The position numbers and the translations under genes are program-made. A stretch of 64,000 bases of DNA from Bacteroidales bacterium (GTDB lineage Bacteria; Bacteroidota; Bacteroidia; Bacteroidales; Muribaculaceae), in the NCBI GenBank assembly GCA_910575615.1, contig CAJTEX010000003.1:62001-126000 (forward strand). Direction: 5' to 3'. The notes under the pieces were generated by a model. The model was not told the DNA's origin. It ran no database searches and saw nothing but the letters and a program-made list of their open reading frames with translations. Positions 24,622 to 32,628 of the stretch are shown piece by piece (position 1 is the first letter of the stretch; every line of letters starts with the position of its first letter).

Positions 24622-25728
24622 TCATTTGCGGGTCACGTTGACCTTCTCAGTGGGGGGCAGCTCGCGGTTGCGTTCCTCCACGGCATCGGCCACCTCATGG
24701 GCGAGGTGCAGGAACTCGTGGGCCATTATGCTGTCTTTAAGGGCGATGGGTTCGCCGCAGTCTCCTCCCTCGCATACGGAGGCGACAAGGGGAATCTGGG
24801 CGAGCAGCCTTACACCCAACTCCTTGGCGAGCCTCACGCCACCTTCGCGGCCGAAGAGGTAGTAACGTTCGTCGGGATGGGTCTCGGGGGTGAACCAGGC
24901 CATGTTCTCCACCAGGCCGAGGACGGGGACATTGACTTTGTCGCCGAGGAACATGTTGACACCCTTGCGCGCGTCGGCCAGGGCGACCTCCTGGGGGGTG
25001 GTGACAATCACCACTCCTGTGATTCCGAGTGTCTGCACCAGGGTCAGGTGTATGTCGCTCGTGCCAGGGGGCATGTCGATGACGAAATAGTCGAGTTCGC
25101 CCCAGTCGGCATCGGTGATGAGCTGGCGCAGGGCATTGGAGGCCATGGAGCCGCGCCACAGCACCGGGGCGTTTTTGTCGACGAGGAACCCTATCGACAG
25201 GAGTTTGACCCCGTGCTTCTCCAGGGGGATAATCAGCTCACGGTCGTCGACCTTGTGCATGAAAAGCTCGGCGTCCTCGACCCCGAACATCTTGGGTACC
25301 GATGGGCCGAAGATGTCGGCGTCGAGCAGCCCGACCTTGTATCCCTCGCGGGCAAGGGCCACGGCCAGGTTGGCTGCGATGGTCGATTTGCCGACACCAC
25401 CTTTGCCTGAGGACACGCCGATGATGTTCTTCACGCCGGCGAGCGGCTTCACCGCAGGCTGCGGGGCCACGGTGCGGGTCTTCACGTTGATGTTGCCTTT
25501 GATGTCGACTTCGGGCGACACATAGGTCTGTATGGCGGCTTCGGCGGCCCTGACGAGCGACTTGATGAACGGGTCGGTGGGCTTGTCGAAAATCAGCGAG
25601 AAGCTGACCTTGTTGCCGTCTATGCGTATGTCGTCCTCGACCATGCCTGCCGACACGATATCCTTGCCTGAGGCGGGGTAGCGGACATTGCGCAGGGCGT
25701 CGAGTATGAGGTTGGGGTATAAAGTCAT
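24622..25728 (-). CDS. Mrp/NBP35-type iron-sulfur cluster carrier ATPase
   Basis: The 368-residue product begins with a small MIP18-like domain (residues 1 to about 95), followed by the deviant Walker A ATPase IIGVSSGKGGVGKSTIAANL. Further motifs are LLDADIFGPSVPKMFG, VLWRGSMASNALRQL, DYFVIDMPPGTSDIHLTL and GLVENMAWFTPE. The usual CxxC of NBP35-type proteins is not evident in the last motif (a region ending in RYYLFG). It probably helps load iron-sulfur clusters in the cytoplasm, relevant to the many Fe-S enzymes here. It lies between trmB and aroQ. Confidence 0.92.
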   Translation of the reverse strand: MTLYPNLILDALRNVRYPASGKDIVSAGMVEDDIRIDGNKVSFSLIFDKPTDPFIKSLVRAAEAAIQTYVSPEVDIKGNINVKTRTVAPQPAVKPLAGVKNIIGVSSGKGGVGKSTIAANLAVALAREGYKVGLLDADIFGPSVPKMFGVEDAELFMHKVDDRELIIPLEKHGVKLLSIGFLVDKNAPVLWRGSMASNALRQLITDADWGELDYFVIDMPPGTSDIHLTLVQTLGITGVVIVTTPQEVALADARKGVNMFLGDKVNVPVLGLVENMAWFTPETHPDERYYLFGREGGVRLAKELGVRLLAQIPLVASVCEGGDCGEPIALKDSIMAHEFLHLAHEVADAVEERNRELPPTEKVNVTRK

Positions 25729-25745
25729 GATAATTTCTTAACGGG

Positions 25746-26525
25746 TCAGTCTGTGTCGGTGTTCATTGTCTCGAGGGTGCCGCGCGAGAAACTGCGGTAA
25801 GTGTCGAGCGGAATCTCATCCTGAGGCTCCTCCAGGGGGCCTTCCGGCGGGAGGAGGAACGAGAGGTATTTGATGGTAAGCCCGCGCGCGAGCCATTGAC
25901 GCTCGTAGTATGTGCGGATTTCGCGCAAGGCCGGGTCGAGCGATGCCGCGTGTGGGGCGGCGGTGTCATACAGGTCGGGAGAGTCGGCCAGTATCGGGAA
26001 GCTGTTTAGCCGGGCCATCAGCGAGGTGTAGGTGTACAGGAAAGGGCTGTCGGTCTTCAGGTTGATGCGTCCCGATGGTTTCATCACCTTTCGGTATAGG
26101 GCCATGAAGGTGGTTCCGGTGAGGCGTTTCCTGACCTTCTTCATCTGCGGGTCGGGGAATGTGATCCATATTTCGTCTACCTCCCCCTCGGAGAAAAACC
26201 GGTCGAGCAGCTCGATGCTGGTGCGGAGGAACGCGACATTTTTGAGCCCGTTGTCACGCGCGTCGCATGCGCCGCTGTGCATCCTGGCTCCTTTGATGTC
26301 TACTCCGATGAAATTCTTGTCAGGATAGCGGCGCGCCAGCCCGACGGTGTACTCCCCTTTGCCGCAGCCCAGCTCGAGGACAATCGGCCCGGAGTTGCGG
26401 AATACCTCCTCGCGCCATTTTCCTTTCATCGGGAATCCCGTCTCGCGCAACAGCCCGAAAGGATACTGGTAGACACATCCGATGGTCTCCATCTCCCTGA
26501 ATTTCTTGAGTTTGTTCTTTCCCAT
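25746..26525 (-). CDS. trmB: tRNA (guanine46-N7)-methyltransferase
   Basis: TrmB forms m7G46 in the variable loop of tRNAs. The 259-residue product has VLELGCGKGEYTVGLARRYP as the SAM site, FIGVDIKGARMHSGA, and the diagnostic DEIWITFPDPQMKKVRKRL. It is the first gene of a six-gene minus-strand operon with a -7 element at 26606. Its C-terminal extension past about residue 215 is longer than in typical bacterial TrmB. Confidence 0.93.
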   Translation of the reverse strand: MGKNKLKKFREMETIGCVYQYPFGLLRETGFPMKGKWREEVFRNSGPIVLELGCGKGEYTVGLARRYPDKNFIGVDIKGARMHSGACDARDNGLKNVAFLRTSIELLDRFFSEGEVDEIWITFPDPQMKKVRKRLTGTTFMALYRKVMKPSGRINLKTDSPFLYTYTSLMARLNSFPILADSPDLYDTAAPHAASLDPALREIRTYYERQWLARGLTIKYLSFLLPPEGPLEEPQDEIPLDTYRSFSRGTLETMNTDTD

Positions 26526-26605
26526 ATGATAACTGTAGGATGATGCCGGCCGTCGGTATGAGGCTTGGATTCCGCCTCAGTCGCGCCTGCCGGCCTAACG
26601 TGATG

Positions 26606-26613
26606 CAAAATTA
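26606..26613 (-). promoter_or_regulatory. -7 element for the trmB operon
   Basis: TAATTTTG on the minus strand matches TAnnTTTG and leaves a leader of about 75 bases. The -33 element is not recognisable. It diverges from the -7 element at 26638 on the other strand. Confidence 0.5.
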
Positions 26614-26637
26614 GGCAATTTTTTCGAGATTTTTTAC

Positions 26638-26645
26638 TACCTTTG
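26638..26645 (+). promoter_or_regulatory. -7 element for the sugar transferase-ugd operon
   Basis: TACCTTTG on the plus strand matches TAnnTTTG and lies about 148 bases before the chosen start codon. No TTTG is at -33. Confidence 0.5.
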
Positions 26646-26792
26646 TCGGGCAGATGGCCTTGAACCTCCATTTAGCAGCTACAAAACTAAAAGCCGCCGC
26701 CTCCAATCCGCGGGGTGTGATTAAGCTTTCAGGTGAATAATCTCTTTTAAATTTTTCGTGTGGACCGCAATAAATTAACGCCTTTTAACGTT

Positions 26793-27434
26793 ATGGGATT
26801 GACCTCGGACGAGCCTGTTGACTCCGTTGATGAATCCACACGTGAATTCGCTATGCATAAAGCCATAAAGAGAATTTTCGATTTCGTGTTTGCTCTGATT
26901 GCAATCGTTGCCCTGACCCCGGTCTGGGTGGTGCTGGCTGTGTGGATTTTCCTCTCCTCCCCTGGCGGGGTGTTCTTCCGCCAGAAACGCACAGGTTATC
27001 GCGGCGAGACATTCGAGATGCTCAAGTTCCGCTCGATGTACCGCAACGACAAGGCCGACGAGCAGCAGTCGACCGAGGGTGACCCCCGGGTCACACCGGT
27101 GGGCCGTTTCCTGCGCCGTTCATCGCTCGACGAGCTGCCCCAGCTCTGGAACGTGCTGGTCGGAGACATGTCGATAATCGGCCCGCGTCCTCATATGCTC
27201 CAGCATACAGAGTATTATTCGGCCCGCATACCAGGCTACATGAGGCGCCATGACATGCGCCCCGGACTGACTGGCTACGCCCAGATCAAAGGCTTCCGCG
27301 GCCCGACTCCGAAGCTTGAAGACATGGAGCGCCGCGTAAAGGCCGACCTCGAGTACATCGACAAGTTCTCGCTGTGGCTCGACCTGAAGATTTTCAGCCT
27401 CACCCTCTGGCGGATGCTGACTTTCAAGCTGTGA
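26793..27434 (+). CDS. Undecaprenyl-phosphate sugar-1-phosphate transferase
   Basis: The protein initiates glycan-repeat assembly by moving a sugar phosphate onto undecaprenyl phosphate at the inner membrane. It has a membrane segment (IFDFVFALIAIVALTPVWVV), then the catalytic domain with RQKRTGYRGETFEMLKFRSM, SLDELPQLWNVLVGDMSIIG followed by PRPH, and RPGLTGYAQIKGFRG. It is the short form with only the C-terminal catalytic module. Start codons are ambiguous: a GTG at 26760, this ATG (213 residues) or the ATG at 26853 just before the membrane segment. With ugd downstream it forms a polysaccharide pair; the sugar is not determined. Confidence 0.88.
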   Translation: MGLTSDEPVDSVDESTREFAMHKAIKRIFDFVFALIAIVALTPVWVVLAVWIFLSSPGGVFFRQKRTGYRGETFEMLKFRSMYRNDKADEQQSTEGDPRVTPVGRFLRRSSLDELPQLWNVLVGDMSIIGPRPHMLQHTEYYSARIPGYMRRHDMRPGLTGYAQIKGFRGPTPKLEDMERRVKADLEYIDKFSLWLDLKIFSLTLWRMLTFKL

Positions 27435-27494
27435 CCCCGCGCCCGGCTGCTCCATCACTATGACCGATTTCAACTTGACAATACTTGACAACAT

Positions 27495-28808
27495 ATGAAT
27501 ATAGCCATTGTAGGTACAGGCTATGTAGGCCTGGTCAGCGGCACCTGCTTCGCTGAAATGGGAAACAAAGTGACATGCGTCGATGTCGACAAAAACAAAA
27601 TCGACAAGCTCCTGGCCGGAGAGATGCCAATCTACGAGCCTGGCCTTGAGGAGCTGGTGAAGCGCAATGTCAGCTACGGACGTCTCTCGTTCACCACATC
27701 GTTGCCCGACGTCATCGACGACGTGGAGGTGGTCTTCTCAGCCGTGGGCACCCCCCCGGATGAGGATGGCTCGGCCGACCTCAAATATGTGTTGCAGGTC
27801 GCCCGCGAGTTTGGCCGCAACATCAAGAAATACACAATCCTCGTCACCAAGTCGACTGTCCCGGTGGGTACCGCCCGCAAGGTCAAGGAGGCAATTCTCG
27901 AGGAGCTTGACCGCCGTGGTGTCGACATCCCCTTCGATGTCGCCTCCAACCCCGAGTTCCTCAAGGAGGGAGCGGCCATAAAGGACTTCATGTCGCCCGA
28001 CCGAGTTGTGGTCGGCACCGAGAGCAAGAAGGCCGAAGAGGTGATGGGCCGTCTCTACCATCCGTTCCTGATTCAGAACTTCCGCGTGATTTTCATGGAC
28101 ATACCCTCGGCGGAAATGACAAAATACGCGGCTAACGCTATGCTGGCGACCCGTATCTCATTCATGAACGACATCGCCAACCTCTGCGAGCTGGTGGGCG
28201 CAAACGTCGACAGCGTTCGCGCCGGTATCGGGTCGGATGTCCGCATCGGCAAGAAATTCCTTTACGCGGGCTGCGGCTATGGCGGAAGTTGCTTCCCCAA
28301 GGATGTCAAGGCTCTCGCCCACACCGGCCAGGAGCATGGCTACCATCTTGAGGTAATCGAGGCTGTCGAGCGTGTCAACGAACGCCAGAAGCAGATTGTG
28401 TTTGACAAGATTTCAAGCTTTGCTGGAGACCTCAAGGGGAAGACCGTGGCCATCCTCGGCCTGGCCTTCAAGCCTGAGACCGACGACATGCGCGAGGCCC
28501 CTGCGCTTGTGGTGATTGACAAGCTGCTTGAGGCTGGAGCCACAGTGAGGGTCTTCGACCCCATTGCGATGGATGAGTGCCGCCGCCGCATCGGCGACAA
28601 GGTCACCTATTGCCGCGACCTCTACGACGCGGCCGACGGTGCCGACGTGCTGGCGTTGCTTACCGAGTGGCGACAGTTCCGCATGCCCGCATGGAATGTC
28701 ATCAAGAAAGCCATGCGCGGCAACCTTGTGGTCGATGGCCGCAACATCTACAACCGCGCCGAGCTTGAGGAGCAGGGATTTGTCTACACCCGCATCGGCG
28801 AGCGCTGA
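27495..28808 (+). CDS. ugd: UDP-glucose 6-dehydrogenase
   Basis: The enzyme oxidises UDP-glucose twice to UDP-glucuronate, a precursor for surface polysaccharides. The 437-residue product begins MNIAIVGTGYVGLVSGTCFA (NAD fold). It has the catalytic thiol in YAGCGYGGSCFPKDVKAL, the conserved FLKEGAAIKDFMSPDRVVVG, EMTKYAANAMLATRISFMN and AILGLAFKPETDDMREAPA. All expected active-site residues are visible. It lies 60 bases after the sugar transferase and ends before a strong terminator. Confidence 0.96.
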   Translation: MNIAIVGTGYVGLVSGTCFAEMGNKVTCVDVDKNKIDKLLAGEMPIYEPGLEELVKRNVSYGRLSFTTSLPDVIDDVEVVFSAVGTPPDEDGSADLKYVLQVAREFGRNIKKYTILVTKSTVPVGTARKVKEAILEELDRRGVDIPFDVASNPEFLKEGAAIKDFMSPDRVVVGTESKKAEEVMGRLYHPFLIQNFRVIFMDIPSAEMTKYAANAMLATRISFMNDIANLCELVGANVDSVRAGIGSDVRIGKKFLYAGCGYGGSCFPKDVKALAHTGQEHGYHLEVIEAVERVNERQKQIVFDKISSFAGDLKGKTVAILGLAFKPETDDMREAPALVVIDKLLEAGATVRVFDPIAMDECRRRIGDKVTYCRDLYDAADGADVLALLTEWRQFRMPAWNVIKKAMRGNLVVDGRNIYNRAELEEQGFVYTRIGER

Positions 28809-28844
28809 TTCCACCATACAGAAAAACATCTTTCATCATAAAGG

Positions 28845-28877
28845 CTGCCGGCCACATATGGCCGGCGGTTTTTTTAC
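28845..28877 (+). terminator. Intrinsic terminator of the ugd operon
   Basis: A 10-bp stem (CTGCCGGCCA with TGGCCGGCGG, one wobble) with loop CATA is followed by a run of seven or more T. Confidence 0.9.
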
Positions 28878-28947
28878 ACTTGCGCCTGGGTGCCTGGAAT
28901 TGAATCCATCCCGAGAATCCCACGGTTATGGACACCAATGATAAACA

Positions 28948-28988
28948 ACAGTCCCGCAGGCGGAGTGTGACTCCGAGTGCGGGACTGT
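28948..28988 (-). terminator. Terminator of the FKBP operon
   Basis: An 11-bp outer stem (28948-28958 with 28978-28988) encloses an inner 5-bp stem CGGAG/CTCCG. On the minus strand it is followed by TTGTTTATC. It lies 28 bases after the last FKBP stop codon. Confidence 0.75.
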
Positions 28989-29016
28989 CGTGTTTTCGTC
29001 TTGTCGTGGGCGACGC

Positions 29017-29928
29017 TTATTTCAGCGAGCCGGCCTGGATGTCAGACACCTCGATGTCAAAGACGAGGGTCTCGTTCGGGCCGATGAGGTTGCCTGCGCC
29101 CTCAAGTCCGTAGGCGAGGTCGCCGGGGATGATGACGGTCATCTTGCCACCTTTGGCGAGCATGGTCAGTGCCTCGTTGAAGCCGGGGATGAATGCCGAC
29201 GCGGATGCGGTGTAGGGAGCCTCCTTGGTCTCGTCGAACACTGTGCCGTCTACTTTCTTGCCCTTGTAGAAGATTGATACCTTGTCGGTGGGCTGCACTT
29301 TCGCGCCGGTTCCGGCGTTCTCGATTTTGTAGACGATGCCGCTGGGAGCCTTGGTGTAACCCTCTTTCAAGGCCTTTTCGGCATATTCCTTACCGGCCTC
29401 GATGTTCTTCTTGTTGTCGTCAGACTCGGCGATGCGCTTCTGCTCGATTTCGCGGGCGCGCTCCTGGAGCTTCTGGTATGCGTCCTGGTAAGCTGCGTAA
29501 TAGGTGTCGGCGCTTGCCAGAGAGTCCTTCTCATAGACCTCCTTGAATGCCTTGTAGACAACCTTGGGGTCGACGGGGTAGCCATAGTTCTGTGATACGG
29601 CCATGATGGGCTGGAGGAGCTGGAGGCCGGTCTGCACACCCTGGTAGTATGCCACGCGCGAGGTGTCAGACTCCAGCACGGAGCGGAGGCCTGCAAGGAA
29701 GTCATCTTTCTTGAACTTGGCGAGCTCCTCTTCGCTCATCGAGCCTTTCATGCGGGTGAAAGTAGACTGCTGCTGGGCACCGGCGAATTCGCCGAGGGTG
29801 GTTGCGAGGGTGTCGGCGAAAGCCTTGTCCTCACTTGATGCCGACGACGAACCCTTGTCGCCGCAGGAGGTGAGTGAGCCGGCAGCGAGGGCGGCCACTC
29901 CGAGAGAAATTAAAAGTTTTCTCATCAC
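29017..29928 (-). CDS. FKBP-type peptidyl-prolyl isomerase, lipoprotein
   Basis: The 303-residue product has a signal peptide with lipobox LTSC and a short Ser-rich spacer, so it is likely anchored in a membrane facing the periplasm. Residues about 35-190 form the helical dimerisation domain of FkpA/Mip-type enzymes, rich in Lys/Glu. The FKBP domain at the end shows VSIFYKGKKVDGTVFDE, PFIPGFNEAL-like FIPGFNEALTMLAKGG, and VIIPGDLAYGLEG. It is the last of three FKBP genes transcribed in the same direction. It should act as a folding helper for envelope proteins. Confidence 0.9.
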   Translation of the reverse strand: MMRKLLISLGVAALAAGSLTSCGDKGSSSASSEDKAFADTLATTLGEFAGAQQQSTFTRMKGSMSEEELAKFKKDDFLAGLRSVLESDTSRVAYYQGVQTGLQLLQPIMAVSQNYGYPVDPKVVYKAFKEVYEKDSLASADTYYAAYQDAYQKLQERAREIEQKRIAESDDNKKNIEAGKEYAEKALKEGYTKAPSGIVYKIENAGTGAKVQPTDKVSIFYKGKKVDGTVFDETKEAPYTASASAFIPGFNEALTMLAKGGKMTVIIPGDLAYGLEGAGNLIGPNETLVFDIEVSDIQAGSLK

Positions 29929-29969
29929 GTTGTCTTGTAATTGATTTATATTGGATTATTATTCTCTGG

Positions 29970-30836
29970 TTATTTGACGATGTCGAGCAGGGTGACGGTG
30001 AAGTCGAGTGCGGCTCCTGGAGGAATCACGCCTCCGGCCCCGCTCTCTCCATAGCCCAGCGATGCCGGGATGAAAAGCCTGTAAGTGCCTCCCGGCTTCA
30101 TCATCTGCAGCCCCTCGGAGAACCCTTTGACCACTCCGCTGACCGGCAGGTCGATGGGCTTCTCGGTGGAGTCAAAGATGGTGCCGTCGGCCAGCGCGCC
30201 GGTATATGTCACGCGCACCGTTTCGGTCGGGCCGGGTGTGTCACCCTCCCCCTCGGTGATTACCTCGAAGAGCAGGCCCGACGGGGTCTCGATGACCCCC
30301 TCGCGGACCTTGTTGGCATCGAGGAAAGCCTGCTGAGACTCGGCCGACGGGGCTTCCGGGGCCGGATACATGCGGTCCATCACCTTGTGGAGGTAGTTGT
30401 CGGCCGCTTTCTGGTCCATGCCGAATGTGTCGCCGTCGAGGGCGGCCTGCAACGCGTCAAGGTAGCTTTGCGGGGTGAACGGGAATCCCATCCCGGTCAT
30501 CGCGTCGAAACGGTCGAAGTTGGCCATCGCGCTTCTCACCCCGGCAAAATAGGGCTGGTCTTCGTGGCGGATTTCGAAGGCGTGGCGCATGCCGTCGACA
30601 AACTCTTTCACTGCTGCCACAGAGTCGGCGGGGAAATTCTCCTTAATGTAAGGACCGAGGTAAGAGGCCATCACCGTGGCGTAGGCCCTGTTGATGGAGT
30701 CGGTCTCGGCCTGGGTGAACTTCACGTCGGCCTTGCCCGGGGTGTCCTGGCCATCCTGCGCCAACGCCCCGGGGGCGCAGAGGAGCGCTCCCGAGACGAT
30801 GACCGAGGATATGAGTGTCTTGCAGAGAGGTTTCAT
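29970..30836 (-). CDS. FKBP-type peptidyl-prolyl isomerase, periplasmic
   Basis: The 288-residue product has an N-terminal signal peptide ending near GALAQD; the cysteine in the hydrophobic stretch is not in a lipobox, so signal peptidase I cleavage is expected. A helical N-terminal domain leads to an FKBP domain: VRVTYTGALADGTIFDSTEK, GVVKGFSEGLQMMKPGG, LFIPASLGYGESGAGG and IPPGAALDFTVTLLDI. It lies 41 bases from the lipoprotein paralogue and 18 from the third member. Confidence 0.92.
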   Translation of the reverse strand: MKPLCKTLISSVIVSGALLCAPGALAQDGQDTPGKADVKFTQAETDSINRAYATVMASYLGPYIKENFPADSVAAVKEFVDGMRHAFEIRHEDQPYFAGVRSAMANFDRFDAMTGMGFPFTPQSYLDALQAALDGDTFGMDQKAADNYLHKVMDRMYPAPEAPSAESQQAFLDANKVREGVIETPSGLLFEVITEGEGDTPGPTETVRVTYTGALADGTIFDSTEKPIDLPVSGVVKGFSEGLQMMKPGGTYRLFIPASLGYGESGAGGVIPPGAALDFTVTLLDIVK

Positions 30837-30854
30837 AGGAGTGTCCTCCCGGCG

Positions 30855-31484
30855 TTATTTCTTGTAGACCTTGATAAGCTCCACATCGAAGAGCAGGGTC
30901 TGGTTGGGTCCGATGGGTCCGCCGGGGGTTCCTGTGGGCCCGTAGGCGAGCTGCGAGGGGATGAAGAGACGCCATTTGTCACCCTCTTTCATAAGCTGAA
31001 GGGCCTCGACCCATCCGGGAATCACCTGTGTGACACCGAAGGTGGCGGGCACGCCGCGGTCTACCGACGAGTCAAACTTGGTGCCGTCGAGCAGGGTGCC
31101 GGTGTAGTGTACCTCCACCTGGTCTTCAGGCGCGGGCGACTGGCCATTGCCCTCATGCAGCACCTCATACTGGAGGCCCGAGGGGGTGGTCTTCACCTCG
31201 GCGCGGGCGCCGTTCTTCTCAAGAAACGCCTTTCCCTCGGCCTCGTTGGCCTCGCCGATTTTAGCGGCCTGGGCCTTCTGCTCGGCCTCCATGGCGGTGA
31301 AGAATTTCTGGATTTCGGCCTTGGCCTCGTCATATGTCATCTTGGGCTGGCTGCCGTTGAACACGGCTGCGACACCGTCGGCGAAGTCGCCCACATTGAG
31401 TTGCTGTATACCGGATGCACGGAAATTGTTGCCCATGCTCAAGCCCAGCGCGTAGCTGATGCGGTCTAAGTTTTTTTCGTCCAT
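30855..31484 (-). CDS. FKBP-type peptidyl-prolyl isomerase, no signal peptide
   Basis: The 209-residue product starts MDEKNLDRISYALGLSMGNN, the usual opening of the FKBP N-terminal dimerisation domain, and has no signal peptide, so it should stay in the cytoplasm. The FKBP domain shows VEVHYTGTLLDGTKFDSSVD, VIPGWVEALQLMKEGD, LFIPSQLAYGPTG and LLFDVELIKV. The frame is open eight codons upstream, but the internal ATG gives the family's start. It is the first gene of the three-FKBP operon, with a -7 element at 31561. Confidence 0.92.
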   Translation of the reverse strand: MDEKNLDRISYALGLSMGNNFRASGIQQLNVGDFADGVAAVFNGSQPKMTYDEAKAEIQKFFTAMEAEQKAQAAKIGEANEAEGKAFLEKNGARAEVKTTPSGLQYEVLHEGNGQSPAPEDQVEVHYTGTLLDGTKFDSSVDRGVPATFGVTQVIPGWVEALQLMKEGDKWRLFIPSQLAYGPTGTPGGPIGPNQTLLFDVELIKVYKK

Positions 31485-31560
31485 TGTTTTCAGGTTGTTT
31501 ATCGACACGGCGGCCGGCAGCCGGAGTCAGGTGTCGGCGGCCAGTGTCATCTTCAATGTG

Positions 31561-31568
31561 CAAAGTTA
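31561..31568 (-). promoter_or_regulatory. -7 element for the FKBP operon
   Basis: TAACTTTG on the minus strand matches TAnnTTTG and leaves a leader of about 70 bases. A TTTG upstream is 24 bp away, longer than usual. Confidence 0.5.
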
Positions 31569-31602
31569 CTGCAAAATCCGTAACGGCGTTAACAAAATTG
31601 TC

Positions 31603-31623
31603 AAAAAATCCTTAAATAAGATT
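31603..31623 (-). terminator. Possible terminator of the restriction-modification genes
   Basis: On the minus strand AATCTT and AAGGATT pair weakly and are followed directly by TTTTTT. It lies about 100 bases past the methyltransferase stop. The stem is short and AT-rich. Confidence 0.35.
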
Positions 31624-31719
31624 CTCTCCTTTCGGGATTTGTGGCCGCCGGCGCAGAAACCTGTCTTGTAGACAAAACAACAGATGAGTTTGCCATAAAG
31701 TTCCCGCGATGAATTGTCT

Positions 31720-32628
31720 TTATGTCGCCTCGGGGTGCTGTTTGATGTATTCCTGTATTGCGGTTGCCACAAATTTACCCAGGTTTACCGGTACGGCATT
31801 GCCAATCATCTGCTCGATTTCACTTTTGGAGCCAATGAAATTGAAAGACTCAGGAAAAGTTTGTATCATACTTCTCTCTTTGGTTGTCAAAGGCCGTATT
31901 CCGTCAAGGGAATCTGTAGGGTCATTTGGATGTAATTTGTATCCACCTGGCAATGGCCTGTTGACACCGCGGATGGTTGGGCTTGGCTCATTCACGCTGA
32001 ATATCCCGCGTCTGGCATAACTTCGTGGATGCCGGTAGTAAAATTCAAAATCGATTTTATCTCCGAAGTAATCCTTCAGAGTCATTTCTTTTGATGACAG
32101 GTGTTCTGACAGGGTGTGTGATATGAAATCGTCAGGCGCTCCAAGCTTGCCAATCAGGAAAAAACGTTTGCGCTTTTGCGGCACTCCACACAATGCTGCG
32201 TTCAATATGACCTGGGTCATTCCGTATCCAGCATTTTTGAATATCTCTTTGGCCTGAGACAACTTGTTTGTCCTGGTTATGGTTGAGACATTTTCCATAA
32301 CAAACCATCTGGGCCTGACAGTGGAGATTATTCTGGCGTATGACAATGTTAGGTCTCCTCGGCCATTGTCCTCGTTTCGGAGGCCTGCGCTACTGAAATC
32401 CTGGCATGGAGGTCCCCCAATTATCATGTCAGGATTGAATTGCCTGATATGTGATGATGCCCCAGTCTCGTCAGACAAGTCAATTGAGTGAACAGGATGG
32501 TCAAAGTTCATCGTGTACACCCATACCGCAGCCGGCCAATTGTCATAAGCGGCCACCACCTCCATTCCGGCCTGGGAAAAACCTAAGCTAAGGCCTCCGC
32601 AGCCGCTGAATAAATCTACTACTTTCAT
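31720..32628 (-). CDS. DNA (cytosine-5)-methyltransferase of a type II system
   Basis: The 302-residue protein has the ordered C5-methyltransferase motifs: I (VDLFSGCGGLSLGFSQAG), IV with the catalytic cysteine (IIGGPPCQDFSSAG), VI (WFVMENVSTI), VIII (PQKRKRFFLIGKL), and X (IGNAVPVNLGKFVATAI). The target-recognition region between VIII and IX is short. It protects the host from the nuclease encoded directly upstream. The ATG at 32628 shares one base with the nuclease stop (TGATG), so translation is coupled; a GTG one codon earlier is an alternative. The local DNA is clearly AT-richer than its neighbours, a sign of transfer. Confidence 0.93.
   Translation of the reverse strand: MKVVDLFSGCGGLSLGFSQAGMEVVAAYDNWPAAVWVYTMNFDHPVHSIDLSDETGASSHIRQFNPDMIIGGPPCQDFSSAGLRNEDNGRGDLTLSYARIISTVRPRWFVMENVSTITRTNKLSQAKEIFKNAGYGMTQVILNAALCGVPQKRKRFFLIGKLGAPDDFISHTLSEHLSSKEMTLKDYFGDKIDFEFYYRHPRSYARRGIFSVNEPSPTIRGVNRPLPGGYKLHPNDPTDSLDGIRPLTTKERSMIQTFPESFNFIGSKSEIEQMIGNAVPVNLGKFVATAIQEYIKQHPEAT

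Noticed and set aside
29874-31469. A 531-codon open frame on the plus strand across two FKBP genes.
   Set aside because: It covers two clear FKBP domains on the other strand, and its translation has no recognisable pattern.
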